Origin: Azospirillum brasilense
Lineage (GTDB): Bacteria; Pseudomonadota; Alphaproteobacteria; Azospirillales; Azospirillaceae
DNA: 60,000 bases
Reading direction: 5' to 3'
Assembly: GCF_005222205.1 (NCBI RefSeq)
Contig: NZ_CP032345.1
Span: forward strand, 1-60,000
Positions 1 through 13,328 of this stretch are shown here, piece after piece; position 1 is the first letter of the stretch; each line of letters opens with the position of its first letter. Made by a program: the position numbers and the translations under genes. A model generated the notes under the pieces. It searched no databases, was not told where the DNA came from, and was given only the letters and a program-made list of their open reading frames with translations.

Positions 1-32
1 TCTCCCCTGTGCCGGGAGAGGGGACAAACTCT

Positions 33-686
33 TTAGACGGACGCCAGCGGCGACAGACCGTTTTGGATCGCCCACACGCGGCTTGCGTGCGGTTCTGGGC
101 GTTGATCTTCCTCATCACGTTCTTGAAATGCATCTTCACGGTCGATTCCGTGATGTGCAGGTTGCGCGCGATGGCTTTGTTCGACTGCCCGGCGAGCAGA
201 CAGCGCAGAATCTGGACTTCGCGCTTCGACAACTCGTTGTTGGCGGGCTGGGCGCGCTCCGGCTGCGGACGCTCGCTGTTGGCGTTGGCGATCAGCAGGC
301 TGGCGACGTGGGTCGGATAGACCACCTCGCCCAGCATCACCAGCTGCAGGGCGCGCAGCAGGGATTCGCTCGACATCGACTTGTTCAGATAGGCGTCGGC
401 GCCCGCTTCAGCGACACGACAGAGTGCGGTCGGCGATGGCGTCGGCCAGCACGGCGATGCGCGCGCTCGTCGCGGCGCGCAGGCGCTTCACCCCCGCCGG
501 CCTCGTCGTTCGTCGCGTCCCCCAGGGCCACCACGATCAGGTCGGGCTGCACGCCTGCGCAATGGCCGCTCGGCTCTCCACGTTGTGGCGTGGTGGCTCA
601 CGCGGAAGGGACGCCGCTGATGAGCGTTCCAGGGCCGCCGAAAACAACCGGTCATGGTCCACGAGCATGACGTTCCAGGTTCTCAT
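33..686 (-). pseudogene. LuxR/NarL-family response regulator, frameshifted
   Basis: Probable two-component response regulator of the NarL/FixJ type, a cytoplasmic DNA-binding protein. Its reading frame is broken. The start MRTWNVMLVDHD, at 686 on the minus strand, is preceded by a GGAGGAG ribosome site and resembles a receiver N-terminus. The C-terminal LuxR helix-turn-helix is clear at about 60-240: ELSKREVQILRCLLAGQSN followed by KAIARNLHITESTVKMHFKN. The conserved end is restored only if one G is added near 85 (Q-A-A-V-W-A-I), after which the frame closes with TAA at 33-35. At least one more shift lies in the receiver half. The shifts resemble base undercalls in G/C runs, so the gene may be intact in the organism. 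It is divergent from a second regulator at 1038. No cognate kinase is adjacent, so the signal is unknown. Confidence 0.7.
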
Positions 687-1037
687 CGAAACTCCTCCAC
701 GACGCCACCCGTGACGAGCAGCGCACAACGCCAATCGTTGTCCGTTTCGCCTGGGAAAAGGGAAAAAAGCCGCCTTTATTGTATCGAAAAAGCGTGCTTT
801 ACGCTGGTTGTCCCGATGATTTATACGGATGGTCAGGGAGCGGCGCAAGATGCTTGGAAGAAGCTCGATACGAATGAATCATAAATGGCTTCTAAGCGAT
901 AGAAATTCGCACGGCGCTGCTTCTGCAAAGTCAAAAGAGGTATCTTTATACTTTTCCGCTGGACAGAAAGCCGAGCTGGATTGGGGCGTTTTTGTTTTCC
1001 AAGTCGGCTTTCGGCGGCTTGATGGGGTAGCAAAGCA
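687..1037. other. Intergenic region between two divergent regulators
   Basis: This 351-base stretch is more AT-rich than its surroundings and separates the divergent response regulator genes. I see no convincing coding sequence or RNA gene. A weak sigma-70-like arrangement (TTTACG, 18-base spacer, TATACG) lies around 800-830 on the plus strand. It presumably holds promoters for both genes. Confidence 0.4.
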
Positions 1038-1736
1038 ATGGAAGTTCAGCTGCAGACGCGCGGCAAGGAGCGGTCGGTGGCCGGCAGGGCGCAAAAGTTT
1101 CTGGTGGTGGACGACCACCCCTGGTCCGGCACGGCTTCGCCCTCTCGGTGGGGGAGATCCACCCGGACGCGCAGGTGCTGGAGGCTGGCTCGCTGGATGA
1201 GGCGATGGCCATCGCCGACCGCACGCCGGATCTGACGCTGGTCCTGTTCGACCTCAACCTGGGCGACCGCACCGGGCGCGACGGGGTGCGCCGCATGGTC
1301 GAGGTGCTGGGGAACGCCCGCTTCTGGTCATCTCCGGGTCGGACGAGGTCGCGGACATCGTGGACAGCGTCCGGTTGGGGGCAGGGGCTACATTCTGAAG
1401 ACCAGTTCCACCGCGGTGCTGGAGCACGCGATCTCCCTGGCGCTGACCGGGGAGACGTTCCTGCCGCTGCCGCGCGCCGTCCTGTCCGGCAACGTCGCGA
1501 CCGAGGCCGCGCGCCCCTCGGGCCAGATTCTCGACCGGCTGACCGACCGGCAGCGCGACGTGTTCCAGCTTCTGCTGGCCGGTCACTCCAACAAGGAGAT
1601 CGCGCGGGAGCTGGGCGTGCTGGAAGGCACCGTGAAGGTTCATGTGCGGGCCATCATGCAGAAGCTGGGCGTGCGCAACCGCACCCAGGTCGCCGTCGTG
1701 GCCGCCCGCAGCGGATGCTTCCCCGAGGACGCCTGA
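1038..1736 (+). pseudogene. NarL/FixJ-family response regulator, three frameshifts
   Basis: Two-component response regulator with an N-terminal receiver and a C-terminal LuxR helix-turn-helix. The receiver opens with KFLVVDDHP and has the phospho-acceptor region LVLFDLNLGD. The DNA-binding part contains LTDRQRDVFQLLLAGHSNKE and ends with KVHVRAIMQKLGVRNRTQ. The pieces lie in successive frames. Adding one C to the run at 1118-1121, one C near 1318 and one G near 1385 gives a continuous protein of about 232 residues ending at the TGA at 1734-1736. All three lesions are missing bases in G/C runs, as in the neighbouring xdhA, so sequencing error is more likely than decay. It could regulate the downstream xdh-ure cluster, but nothing in the sequence proves this. 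Confidence 0.75.
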
Positions 1737-1854
1737 CTCCCTCCGGCGCCGTTTATCCATCCGAACCATGCCTTTATGGCTAGACGGCCGGCCCGCCATT
1801 GCGGCCTGCCGCGGCTTTCCGGCACTATGACGGAAACGCCCGACAGGAGGGACA

Positions 1855-3310
<1,456 letters not shown>

Positions 3311-3318
<8 letters not shown>

Positions 3319-5665
3319 CGGCGGCACCATCCAACCGATCCGCGGTGGCGTCCACCGGGGCATCGAGCATGAAAGCGCCCGCAAGCATGTGATGGGCGCC
3401 GCGGCCTACACCGACGACATTCCGGAACTGCCCGGCACGCTGCACGTCGCGGTGCGGCTGTCCGAGCGGGCGCACGCGCGCATCCTGGGCATGGACTTGG
3501 CGCGGGCGAAGCAGGCGCCGGGCGTCCACGCGGTCCTCACCTACGCCGACGCTCCGGGGGACGGCGACATCGGCACCATCCAGCGCGGCGATCCCATCCT
3601 GGCCGACGATGTGGTGACCTACGCCGGGCAGGCGGTGGTCGCCGTGGCGGCGGAAACGCTGCTGCAGGCCCGCGCCGCCGCCCGGCTGGTGGAGATTTAT
3701 TATGAGGACTTGCCGGCGGTGCTGACCGCCGAGGCGGCGCTGGACAAGGGCAGCTTCGTCTCGCCGCCGCTGACCTTCCGGCGCGGCGACGCGGCGGCGG
3801 AGGTCGCCGGGGCGCCGCACCGGCTGACCGGTACTCTGGAGGTCGGCGGGCAGGATCACTTTTACTTGGAAGGCCACATCGCCTACGCCATCCCCAAGGA
3901 GGACGGCGACCTGCTGGTCCATTCCTCGACCCAGCACCCGTCGGAGGTCCAGCACGCCGTCGCCCAGGTGCTGGGGCGCCCGATGCACGGCATCGCCGTG
4001 GAGTGCCGGCGCATGGGCGGCGGCTTCGGCGGCAAGGAGAGCCAGCCGGCGCAGATCGCCGCCATCGCCGGCCTGCTGGCCAACGCGACGAAGCGGCCGG
4101 TGAAGTTCCGCCTGGACCGCGACGACGACATGCTGATGACCGGCAAGCGCCACGACTTCTTCGTGCGCTACGACGTCGGCTTCGATGATGAGGGGCGCAT
4201 CCAGGGGCTGGAGATGGACCTCGCCGGGCGCTGCGGCATGTCGCTGGACCTGTCCAACGGCGTGGTCGACCGCGCCATGTTCCACGCCGACAACGCCTAC
4301 TACCTGCCGACGGCGCGGGTGACCGGGCACCGCTGCAAAACGAACACGGTGTCCAACACCGCCTTCCGCGGCTTCGGCGGGCCGCAGGGCGTCATCGCCA
4401 TCGAGCATGTGGTGGACGAGATCGCCCGCTCCCTCGGCAAGGACCCGCTCGACGTGCGCCGCGCCAATCTCTATGGCGGGCCGGGCCGCGACACCACCCA
4501 TTACGGGATGCCGGTGGAGGAGCCGGAAATCCTCGCCGAGCTGATGGACCGGATCGAGAGGGACGGCGACTACCGCCGCCGCCGCGAGGCGGTCGACGCC
4601 TTCAACACTCGCAGCCCGGTGCTGAAGAAGGGTCTGGCGGTGACCCCGGTGAAGTTCGGCATCTCCTTCACCGTCAAGCACCTGAACCAGGCGGCGGCGC
4701 TGGTCCATGTCTACACCGACGGCTCCGTCCAGGTGAACCACGGCGGGACGGAGATGGGGCAGGGCATCCACACCAAGATGGCCCAGATCGCCGCCCAGGA
4801 GTTCCAGATCGACGTGGAGCGGGTGCGGGTCACCGCCAGCGCCACCGACAAGGTGCCGAACGCCCCGCCCACCGCGGCGTCGGCCGGCACCGACCTGAAC
4901 GGCATGGCGGTGCGCATCGCCGTGGGGACGATCCGCGACCGTCTGGTGGCGTTCCTCGCCCAGCACTGTCACACCACGCCGGACAAGGTGGAGTTCCGCG
5001 ACAACGCCGTCTTCGCCGGCAACCACGCCATGACCTTCGCGGAGGTGGCCAAGCTCGCCTATCTGAACCGGGTGTCGCTGTCCTCCACCGGCCATTACGC
5101 CACGCCGAAGATCTGGTGGGACCGCGAGAAGTGCGAAGGGCGGCCCTTCTTCTACTTCTCCTGCGGCGTCGCGGTGACCGAGGCGCTGATCGACACGCTG
5201 ACCGGCGAGTACAGCTTCCCCCGCGCCGACGTGCTGCACGACTGTTCCGGCAGCATCAACCCGGCCATCGACCTGGGCCAAGTGGAGGGCGCCTTCGTCC
5301 AGGGGCTGGGCTGGGTCACGTCGGAGGAGCTGTGGTGGGACGGCGAGGGACGCTTGCGCACCCACGCGCCCAGCACCTACAAGATCCCGACCTCGCGCTC
5401 GCTGCCGGAGGATTTCCGGGTGGCGCTCTACACCGACCGCCCCAACCGGGAGGACACGGTGTTCCGCTCCAAGGCGATCGGGGAGCCGCCGCTGATGCTC
5501 GGCATCTCGGCGTGGCTGGCGCTGAAGGACGCCGTCGCGGCGGTGGGCGGCCACCGGCTGCCGGTGCGCCTCGACGCCCCGGCGACGCCGGAGCGCGTGC
5601 TGCTGGCGGTCGAGGATGTGAAGGCCCGGGATATCAAGGCAAGGATGGGTTCCGCTGGTGGCTGA
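3311..5665 (+). CDS. xdhB: Xanthine dehydrogenase molybdenum-binding subunit
   Basis: Large subunit (784 residues) of xanthine dehydrogenase, carrying the molybdopterin site where the purine is hydroxylated. Family landmarks are the substrate/cofactor loop GGGFGGKE near residue 240, the AFRGFGGPQG segment near 350, the cofactor motif GGTEMGQGIHTK near 480, and the catalytic glutamate in KAIGEPPLML (E725). The length matches bacterial XdhB. The start overlaps the end of xdhA, and the stop overlaps the GTG of ureD, so the three genes are probably co-transcribed and translationally coupled. No xdhC cofactor-insertion gene lies in the window. The product, uric acid, would be broken down to urea by enzymes encoded elsewhere, which rationalises the link to urease. 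Confidence 0.93.
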
Positions 5666-6500
5666 CGCGTTGATGAAGAAGGTCGCCGTCCACGGTGCGG
5701 CGACCGTGCGGTTCGAGCATCGCCATGGGGCCACGCGCCTCGCCACGCTCTACCACCACGACCCGCTGCGGGTGCTGCTGCCCGACCCGCGGGCGGGAGA
5801 CCTGCCCATCGCGGTGCTGGTCACCACCTCCGGCGGGCTGGTCGGCGGCGACCGGCTGGACGTCGCCCTCTCGGCGGGGCCGGGGGCGGCGGCGCTGGTG
5901 ACGACGCAGGCGGCGGAGAAGGTCTACCGTTCCGCCGGGCCGGACTGCCGCATCGACACACGCGTGACGGTGGAGGCCGGCGGCTGGCTGGAATGGATGC
6001 CGCAGGAGGCCATCGTCTTCGAGGGCTCCCGCCTGCGCCGCCTGACCCGGCTGGAGCTGGAGGGCGACGCCCGCCTGATCGCCGGGGAGATGCTGGTCTT
6101 CGGGCGCGCCGCCTTCGGCGAGACGGTCACCCGCGGCCTCGTCCGCGACGCCTGGGAGGTGGTGCGCGACGGCCGCCTCGCCTGGGCCGACGCCCTGCAC
6201 ATGGACGGCGACCTCGCCGAGACGTTGGCCCATCCGGCGGGCTTCGGCGGGGCCGGGGCCTGCGCCACGCTGCTCTTCGTGGCCCCCGACGCCGGGAGCC
6301 GGCTGGACGCGTTGCGCGCGGCGGCGGAGGGGCTGGAGGGCGTGCGGGTCGGCGCCACGGCCTTCGACGGGCTGCTGGTCGTCCGCATCCTGGGCGGCGA
6401 GGCGCGGTCGGTGCGTGGCGCCTACGCGGCGCTGTGGTCCCATCTGCGCTCGGCGGCGGCGGGCCTCCCGGTCAGATTGCCGCGGCTGTGGGAGGTCTGA
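5658..6500 (+). CDS. ureD: Urease accessory protein UreD (UreH)
   Basis: Cytoplasmic scaffold (280 residues) that binds apo-urease and, with UreF and UreG, helps deliver nickel to the active site. UreD features are the early RFEHRHGATRLATLYHHDPLR segment, the core VLVTTSGGLVGGDRLD near residues 54-69, TTQAAEKVYRS, and WLEWMPQEAIVFEGS in the middle. The chosen start is the GTG at 5658, which overlaps the end of xdhB; an in-frame ATG follows five codons later. It is the first urease gene and is separated from ureABC by a glycosyltransferase gene, an unusual interruption. Confidence 0.92.
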   Translation: MADALMKKVAVHGAATVRFEHRHGATRLATLYHHDPLRVLLPDPRAGDLPIAVLVTTSGGLVGGDRLDVALSAGPGAAALVTTQAAEKVYRSAGPDCRIDTRVTVEAGGWLEWMPQEAIVFEGSRLRRLTRLELEGDARLIAGEMLVFGRAAFGETVTRGLVRDAWEVVRDGRLAWADALHMDGDLAETLAHPAGFGGAGACATLLFVAPDAGSRLDALRAAAEGLEGVRVGATAFDGLLVVRILGGEARSVRGAYAALWSHLRSAAAGLPVRLPRLWEV

Positions 6501-6501
6501 G

Positions 6502-6519
6502 CCCCCTTGTCAAAGGGGG
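6502..6519. repeat. Short palindrome after ureD
   Basis: A perfect inverted repeat, CCCCCTT-gtca-AAGGGGG, lies directly after the ureD stop. No T-run follows, so it is not a standard intrinsic terminator. It may be a processing or attenuation hairpin, or a member of a dispersed palindrome family. Confidence 0.5.
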
Positions 6520-6542
6520 AGTGCCGGCGTAGCTCCGGTTCC

Positions 6543-7808
6543 ATGCGCTTCACCATCGTCACCTACGGCTCCCAGGGCGACATCCGCCCCTACGTCGCCC
6601 TTGGGAAGGGCCTGCGGGCGGCCGGACACTCCGTCGCCTTTCCCGCCGACCGCGAGTTCCGCGGCCTGATCGAACGGCATGGCCTGGACTACAGCCCGCT
6701 GTCCGGCGACCTGCGCGCCGTGACCGGCAGCCGGGAGGCGGACGGGCTGTTCCGCGAGGGGATCAACCCCGTCAAGATGATGCGGGCGCTTCTCCGTCTC
6801 GGCCAGGACCACGCGCTGGACTGGATGCGGGAATATTGGGAGGCGGCGCGGGGAAGCGACGCGATCATCGCCTCCGGACTCGCCTTCTACGCGGGCGTGG
6901 CGGTGGCGGAGAATCTGGGCGTTCCGGTCGTCGGGACGGCGTTGCAGCCGATGGCGCCGACGCGCGCCTTCCCGCCGCCGATGATGCCGCCCCGGCGCTT
7001 TCCCGGCGTCGTGAACTACGCCCTGCATCTGGCGATGATGCAGCTCGTCTGGCAGACCTTTCGGGCGCCGACCAACCGGGCGCGGCGCGCGGTGTTGGGG
7101 CTGAAGCCTTCCTTCATCGGGCCGGGACCGTTGCTGATGACGGCGAAATGGCCGATGCCCTACGCCTTCTCGACCCACGCGCTGCCGCGGCCGGACGATT
7201 GGCCGGACTTCATCCGGGCGACCGGCTTCTGGTTCCTGGACGAGGCCGACGCCTACACGCCGCCGCCCGACCTCGCGGCCTTTCTGGAAGGCGGCCCGCC
7301 GCCGGTCTATGTCGGATTCGGCAGCATGGCCGGGTTCGATCCCGCCGAAACGACGCGGCTGGTCGTCGCGGCCCTGAACGGGCGGCGCGCCGTGCTTTCC
7401 GCCGGGTGGGGCGGGATCGACCGGGCGGCCCTGCCGGAGACGGTCCATGGATTGGAGTCGGCACCGCACGACTGGCTGTTTCCGCGCGTGTCCGCCGTCG
7501 TCCATCACGGCGGCGCCGGCACCACGGCGGCGGGGCTGCGCGCCGGCGTTCCGGCGGTCGTGGTCCCCTTCATGGGCGACCAGCCCTTCTGGGGCGCCCG
7601 GCTCCACGATCTCGGCGTCGCGCCGCCGCCGATTCCCCGCCGGACGCTGACCGCCGAGGGGCTCGCCCGCGCCATCGCGGCGACCGGCGACCCGGGCATG
7701 CGCGGCCGGGCCGCGGCGCTCGGTGAGCTTATCCGGGCCGAGGATGGTGTCGGAAACGCGGTGCGATTCATCGAAGAGGGATTGGCGCACCGCAGCAACG
7801 TGGCATAA
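6543..7808 (+). CDS. Glycosyltransferase, UGT/MGT-like (GT1/GT28 fold)
   Basis: A 421-residue glycosyltransferase of the GT-B fold, resembling bacterial sterol- or macrolide-glucosyltransferases and rhamnosyltransferases. The N-terminus [20 protein letters not shown] is the typical acceptor-domain start. The nucleotide-sugar loop [20 protein letters not shown] followed by [13 protein letters not shown], near residues 320-360, is the donor-site signature. The ATG at 6543 was preferred over an upstream in-frame start because the family begins at MRFTIV; the ribosome site is weak. It lies between ureD and ureA in the same direction, so it is probably carried on the urease transcript. No link between the two functions is known to me. 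The acceptor cannot be inferred; a lipid or a secondary metabolite are both possible. Confidence 0.8.
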   Translation: MRFTIVTYGSQGDIRPYVALGKGLRAAGHSVAFPADREFRGLIERHGLDYSPLSGDLRAVTGSREADGLFREGINPVKMMRALLRLGQDHALDWMREYWEAARGSDAIIASGLAFYAGVAVAENLGVPVVGTALQPMAPTRAFPPPMMPPRRFPGVVNYALHLAMMQLVWQTFRAPTNRARRAVLGLKPSFIGPGPLLMTAKWPMPYAFSTHALPRPDDWPDFIRATGFWFLDEADAYTPPPDLAAFLEGGPPPVYVGFGSMAGFDPAETTRLVVAALNGRRAVLSAGWGGIDRAALPETVHGLESAPHDWLFPRVSAVVHHGGAGTTAAGLRAGVPAVVVPFMGDQPFWGARLHDLGVAPPPIPRRTLTAEGLARAIAATGDPGMRGRAAALGELIRAEDGVGNAVRFIEEGLAHRSNVA

Positions 7809-7845
7809 TCCCGCCAACCCAATGGGAAGGCGGAGAGACAGCCCC

Positions 7846-8148
7846 ATGAACCTGACACCGCGCGAGAAGGACAAGCTTCTCGTGGCCATGGCCGCCATGG
7901 TGGCGCGCCGCCGGCTGGAGCGTGGCGTGAAGCTGAACCATCCCGAGGCGGTGGCCCTCATCACCGATTATGTGGTGGAGGGCGCGCGCGACGGACGCAC
8001 CGTGGCCGAGCTGATGCGCGACGGCGCGACGGTGATCACCCGCGATCAGGTGATGGACGGCATCCCCGAGATGATCCACGAGATCCAGGTCGAGGCGACC
8101 TTCCCCGACGGCACCAAGCTCGTCACCGTCCACCAGCCGATTCGCTAA
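7846..8148 (+). CDS. ureA: Urease gamma subunit
   Basis: The 100-residue gamma subunit of nickel urease, which hydrolyses urea to ammonia and carbamate. It begins [20 protein letters not shown] and ends with [18 protein letters not shown], matching the family along its length. The ATG at 7846 is preceded by GGAGAGA. It is followed after 11 bases by ureB and then by ureC, the standard separate three-subunit arrangement of most bacteria. Confidence 0.97.
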   Translation: MNLTPREKDKLLVAMAAMVARRRLERGVKLNHPEAVALITDYVVEGARDGRTVAELMRDGATVITRDQVMDGIPEMIHEIQVEATFPDGTKLVTVHQPIR

Positions 8149-8159
8149 GGGGAGCCCCG

Positions 8160-8465
8160 ATGAAACCCGGTGAAATCATCCCCGCCGCGGGTGAGATCGA
8201 ACTCAACGCCGGCCGCGACACGGTGGAGCTGGACGTCGCCAACGCCGGCGACCGCCCGATCCAGGTCGGCTCGCACTATCACTTCGCCGAGACGAACGGG
8301 GCGCTGACCTTCGACCGCGAAAAGGCGCGCGGCTTCCGGCTGGACATCCCCGCCGGGACGGCGGTGCGCTTCGAGCCGGGGCAAACGCGCCGCGTGCGGC
8401 TGGTCGCCTACGCCGGCAACCGCGTGGTCATCGGCTTCAACGGCAAGGTCAACGGCAGCCTGTAA
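8160..8465 (+). CDS. ureB: Urease beta subunit
   Basis: The 101-residue beta subunit of urease. It shows the family hallmark [18 protein letters not shown] in the first half and the C-terminal stretch [12 protein letters not shown]. The AAGGGGAG site just before the ATG supports the start. It assembles with UreA and UreC into the trimer of heterotrimers; cytoplasmic. Confidence 0.97.
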   Translation: MKPGEIIPAAGEIELNAGRDTVELDVANAGDRPIQVGSHYHFAETNGALTFDREKARGFRLDIPAGTAVRFEPGQTRRVRLVAYAGNRVVIGFNGKVNGSL

Positions 8466-8491
8466 AAGGCGCCAGCGGAGGGCATCAGACA

Positions 8492-10201
<1,710 letters not shown>

Positions 10202-10219
10202 GGTGAGAATGGAACATTT

Positions 10220-10359
10220 CCCTCTCCCGACCCGGGAGAGGGTGCCCGCGAAGCGGGCGGGTGAGGGTCGTTCGAGGATCAGGGCGCCGATCCTTGTCGG
10301 CACCCTCACCCTCCCACCGCTTCGCGGTGGGTCCCTCCCTCTCCCGGGGCGGGAGAGGG
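10220..10359. repeat. Compound extragenic palindromic repeat (REP/BIME-like)
   Basis: A 140-base mosaic of hairpins between ureC and murI. Outer hairpins CCCTCTCCC/GGGAGAGGG occur at 10220-10242 and 10337-10359, inner hairpins at 10244-10258 (GCCCGC/GCGGGC) and 10313-10331 (CCCACCGC/GCGGTGGG). Opposing GGGTGAGGGT and ACCCTCACCC blocks flank the centre. Related pieces occur at 1-24, in the 5' end of ureF and at 54081-54120. The structure fits a bipartite pair of inverted REP units. It could stabilise or segment the urease mRNA. Confidence 0.75.
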
Positions 10360-10385
10360 AATTCGAGGCAGAGGGTGAAGCGTTC

Positions 10386-11249
10386 GTGATTGGTGTCTTC
10401 GATTCCGGGCATGGCGGTCTGACGGTGCTGCGCGCGCTGGTGGCCGCCGCTCCCGGGCGTCCCTTCGTCTATCTCGGCGACCATGCCGCCGCTCCCTATG
10501 GTCCGCGCAGCGAGGAGGACATCTACCGCCTGACGGTCCAGGGGGTGGAACGGCTGTTCGCCCAGGGCTGCGGGCTGGTCGTCCTTGCCTGCAACACGGC
10601 GGCGGCGGTGGCCCTGCGGCGGATGCAGCAGACGTGGCTGCCCGTGGCCCATCCGGGCCGCAACGTGCTGGGCGTCCTGGTGCCGATGGTCGAGGCGATC
10701 ACCCGCGTGCCGTGGATGCAGGACGGCCCCGCCGCCGACTGGCGTCCGGAGCCGCGGACGGTCGGCGTCTTCGCCACTCCGGCCACCGTCGCGTCGGGGT
10801 CCTTCCCGCGCGAGATCGGCAAGCGGGCGCCCGACGTGCGGGTGGTGCAGCAGGCCTGCCCGGACCTCGTCCCGCTGATCGAGCGGGGGGCGGGGGACGC
10901 GGAGCTGGCTCCGGCGGTGCGCGGCTATGTGCGGGCGCTGCTGGCGCAACTCGGCGGCCAGCCGCTGGACGCGGCGGTGCTCGGCTGCACGCATTACCCG
11001 CTGGTGGCGCATCTGTTCGCGGAGGCCCTGCCGCCGGGGGTGGAGGTGCTGTGCCAGCCCAGTCTGGTCGCCCGCTCGCTGGACAACTACCTGGAGCGCC
11101 ACCCCGAATACGCTCCAGTGGCGGCCCCGGCCGCGGGCGGGGCGGCGGGCGCCCTTCGTTTCTTCACCACGGGAGCGGCGGAACCGGTCGGCGCCCTCGC
11201 GGGACGTTTCTTCGGCCGGCCCACACCCTTTGAACGGCTTTCTCCATGA
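10386..11249 (+). CDS. murI: Glutamate racemase
   Basis: Makes D-glutamate for peptidoglycan by racemising L-glutamate. The 287-residue protein begins [18 protein letters not shown] and has the two catalytic cysteines, C69 in [11 protein letters not shown] and C201 in VLGCTHYPL, plus the [11 protein letters not shown] loop. The GTG at 10386 was chosen because the family starts at this motif and a GAGGG site lies ten bases upstream; the open frame further upstream only translates the palindromic repeat. Its last bases overlap the ATG of ureE (ATGA), so it is embedded in the urease operon, an unusual position for a cell-wall gene. Confidence 0.92.
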   Translation: MIGVFDSGHGGLTVLRALVAAAPGRPFVYLGDHAAAPYGPRSEEDIYRLTVQGVERLFAQGCGLVVLACNTAAAVALRRMQQTWLPVAHPGRNVLGVLVPMVEAITRVPWMQDGPAADWRPEPRTVGVFATPATVASGSFPREIGKRAPDVRVVQQACPDLVPLIERGAGDAELAPAVRGYVRALLAQLGGQPLDAAVLGCTHYPLVAHLFAEALPPGVEVLCQPSLVARSLDNYLERHPEYAPVAAPAAGGAAGALRFFTTGAAEPVGALAGRFFGRPTPFERLSP

Positions 11250-11797
11250 CCGACACGCTCCGCCGCGCCACCCGAGTTCACGCCCGCGGCCATTGGCCCG
11301 CCGAGCGCGAGGCCGGCACGGTGACCCTCGCCTTCGACGACCGCCACCGGCGGCGCATGGTGATGACGGACGACGCGGGGGCCGACTTCCTGCTGGACCT
11401 GCCGCGCGCGGTCGCGCTCGACCATGGCGACGGGCTGGAACTGGGCGACGGCGCCTACCTGCGCGTGGTCGCCGCCGACGAGGACCTGATGGAGGTGCGC
11501 TGCGGCGGCGGGACGGAGGGCTTCGCCCGCATCGCCTGGCACCTCGGCAACCGCCACCTGCCGGTGCAGATCGTCGGCGAGACCATCCGCCTGCGCCGCG
11601 ACCATGTGATCGAGGACATGCTGAAGGGGCTGGGCGCCAGCGTCGCCGCCATCCACGCGCCCTTCGCGCCGGAAGGCGGGGCGTATTCGGGGCAGGGGCA
11701 TGGCCATTCGCACGGCCATGGGCATGGGCATGATCACGATCATGGTCATTCGCATTCCCACGGGCACTCCCATTCCCACGGGCACTCGCATGACTGA
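11246..11797 (+). CDS. ureE: Urease nickel metallochaperone UreE
   Basis: Nickel-binding chaperone (183 residues) that supplies nickel to the UreDFG complex. The N-terminal peptide-binding domain ([15 protein letters not shown]) and the middle metal-binding domain ([26 protein letters not shown]) are normal for the family. The C-terminus, from about residue 151, is nearly all His-Gly-Ser-Asp with more than a dozen histidines, as in the nickel-storing UreE of Klebsiella. The tail is encoded by short tandem DNA repeats (CATTCCCACGGGCACTC occurs twice in a row). The start overlaps the murI stop, and the stop overlaps the ureF start. Confidence 0.96.
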   Translation: MTDTLRRATRVHARGHWPAEREAGTVTLAFDDRHRRRMVMTDDAGADFLLDLPRAVALDHGDGLELGDGAYLRVVAADEDLMEVRCGGGTEGFARIAWHLGNRHLPVQIVGETIRLRRDHVIEDMLKGLGASVAAIHAPFAPEGGAYSGQGHGHSHGHGHGHDHDHGHSHSHGHSHSHGHSHD

Positions 11798-12589
11798 GGG
11801 CGCTTGCCCCCTCGCTAACCCTTCCCAGCTTCGCGAGGGAGGGGACCTGGGCGAGGAGAGGCACCCTCTCCCGCGCAGCGGGGGAAGGTCGGGGTGGGGG
11901 CTCGTCTCGGCCGTCCACCTCACCAAGCTCCTGGCTTGGCTGTCGCCGTCCTTCCCGGTCGGCGGCTTCTCCTACAGTCACGGCATCGAGGCGGCGGTGG
12001 AGCAGGGCCTCGTCCGCGACCGCGACACGCTGGCGCGCTGGATGGACGGCATCCTGCGCCACGGCGCCGGGCGGACCGACGGTATGCTCTTCGTCGCTAC
12101 CCACCGCGCCGTTCTGGCCGGCGACGAGGCGGCCTTCGCCTGGGCCGTCGAGCGCGCCGACGCCATGCGCGCCACCTCCGAAACCGCGCTGGAGAGCCGC
12201 GCGCAGGGGCAGGCCTTCCTCATCGCCGTGCGCGCCGCCTGGCCGCTGGAGGGGATGGAGCGCTGGGACCGGGTGATCGCCGACACCGGCCGCCCGGTTG
12301 CTTACGCCGTCGCCGTGGCGCTGGCCGCCGCGCTGATCGGCGTGCCGGAGGGACCCGCCCTGTCGGCCTATCTGCACGCCTTCGCCGCCAACCTCGTCTC
12401 GGCCGGGGTGCGGCTGGTGCCGCTGGGGCAGACGGACGGGCAGAAGGCCCTGGCGGCGCTCGATTCCGTGGTGCACTCTGCGGCGGAGGCCGCGCTGGCC
12501 GCCCCGCTCGACGACCTGGGCAGCCGCGCCATGGCCGTCGATTGGACCTCCATGATCCACGAAACCCAATACACGAGGTTGTTCCGCTC

Positions 12590-12593
<4 letters not shown>
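11790..12593 (+). CDS. ureF: Urease accessory protein UreF with repeat-encoded N-terminus
   Basis: UreF (267 residues from this start) modulates the UreG GTPase during nickel insertion. The conserved part begins at about residue 37 with [20 protein letters not shown] and continues through [13 protein letters not shown]; the C-terminus [14 protein letters not shown] is typical. The only in-frame ATG near the conserved start is at 11790, overlapping the ureE stop (ATGACTGA), so translation is probably coupled. The resulting 34 or so extra residues (about 11802-11905) come from a palindromic repeat that has inserted in frame. Non-ATG initiation closer to the conserved part cannot be excluded. 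Confidence 0.9.
11802..11905. repeat. Extragenic palindromic repeat inside the ureF 5' coding end
   Basis: The segment contains CCTCGC...GCGAGG, the CCCTCTCCCGC/GCGGGGGAAGG hairpin and GGGGTGGGGG, the same building blocks as the 10220-10359 repeat. It lies between the ureF ATG and the first conserved UreF residue and is open in the ureF frame. Confidence 0.65.
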
Positions 12594-13228
<635 letters not shown>

Positions 13229-13328
13229 CCGCTTCGCAGAAGAAGCATTCGCGGAACCTCCGTCTTGGCCGTGCTGTTTTCCCTGCGTGAGAACCACACG
13301 CACGGAAACCAAGCCGGAGGCCCCCACG

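Noticed and set aside
10203..10385. N-terminal extension of glutamate racemase from an upstream ATG
   Set aside because: The extra 61 residues are translated palindromic repeat; the family start VIGVFDSG with its own ribosome site begins at 10386.
11690..11795. Tandem CAT/GGC repeats as a possible independent repeat element
   Set aside because: They encode the histidine-rich nickel-binding tail of UreE.
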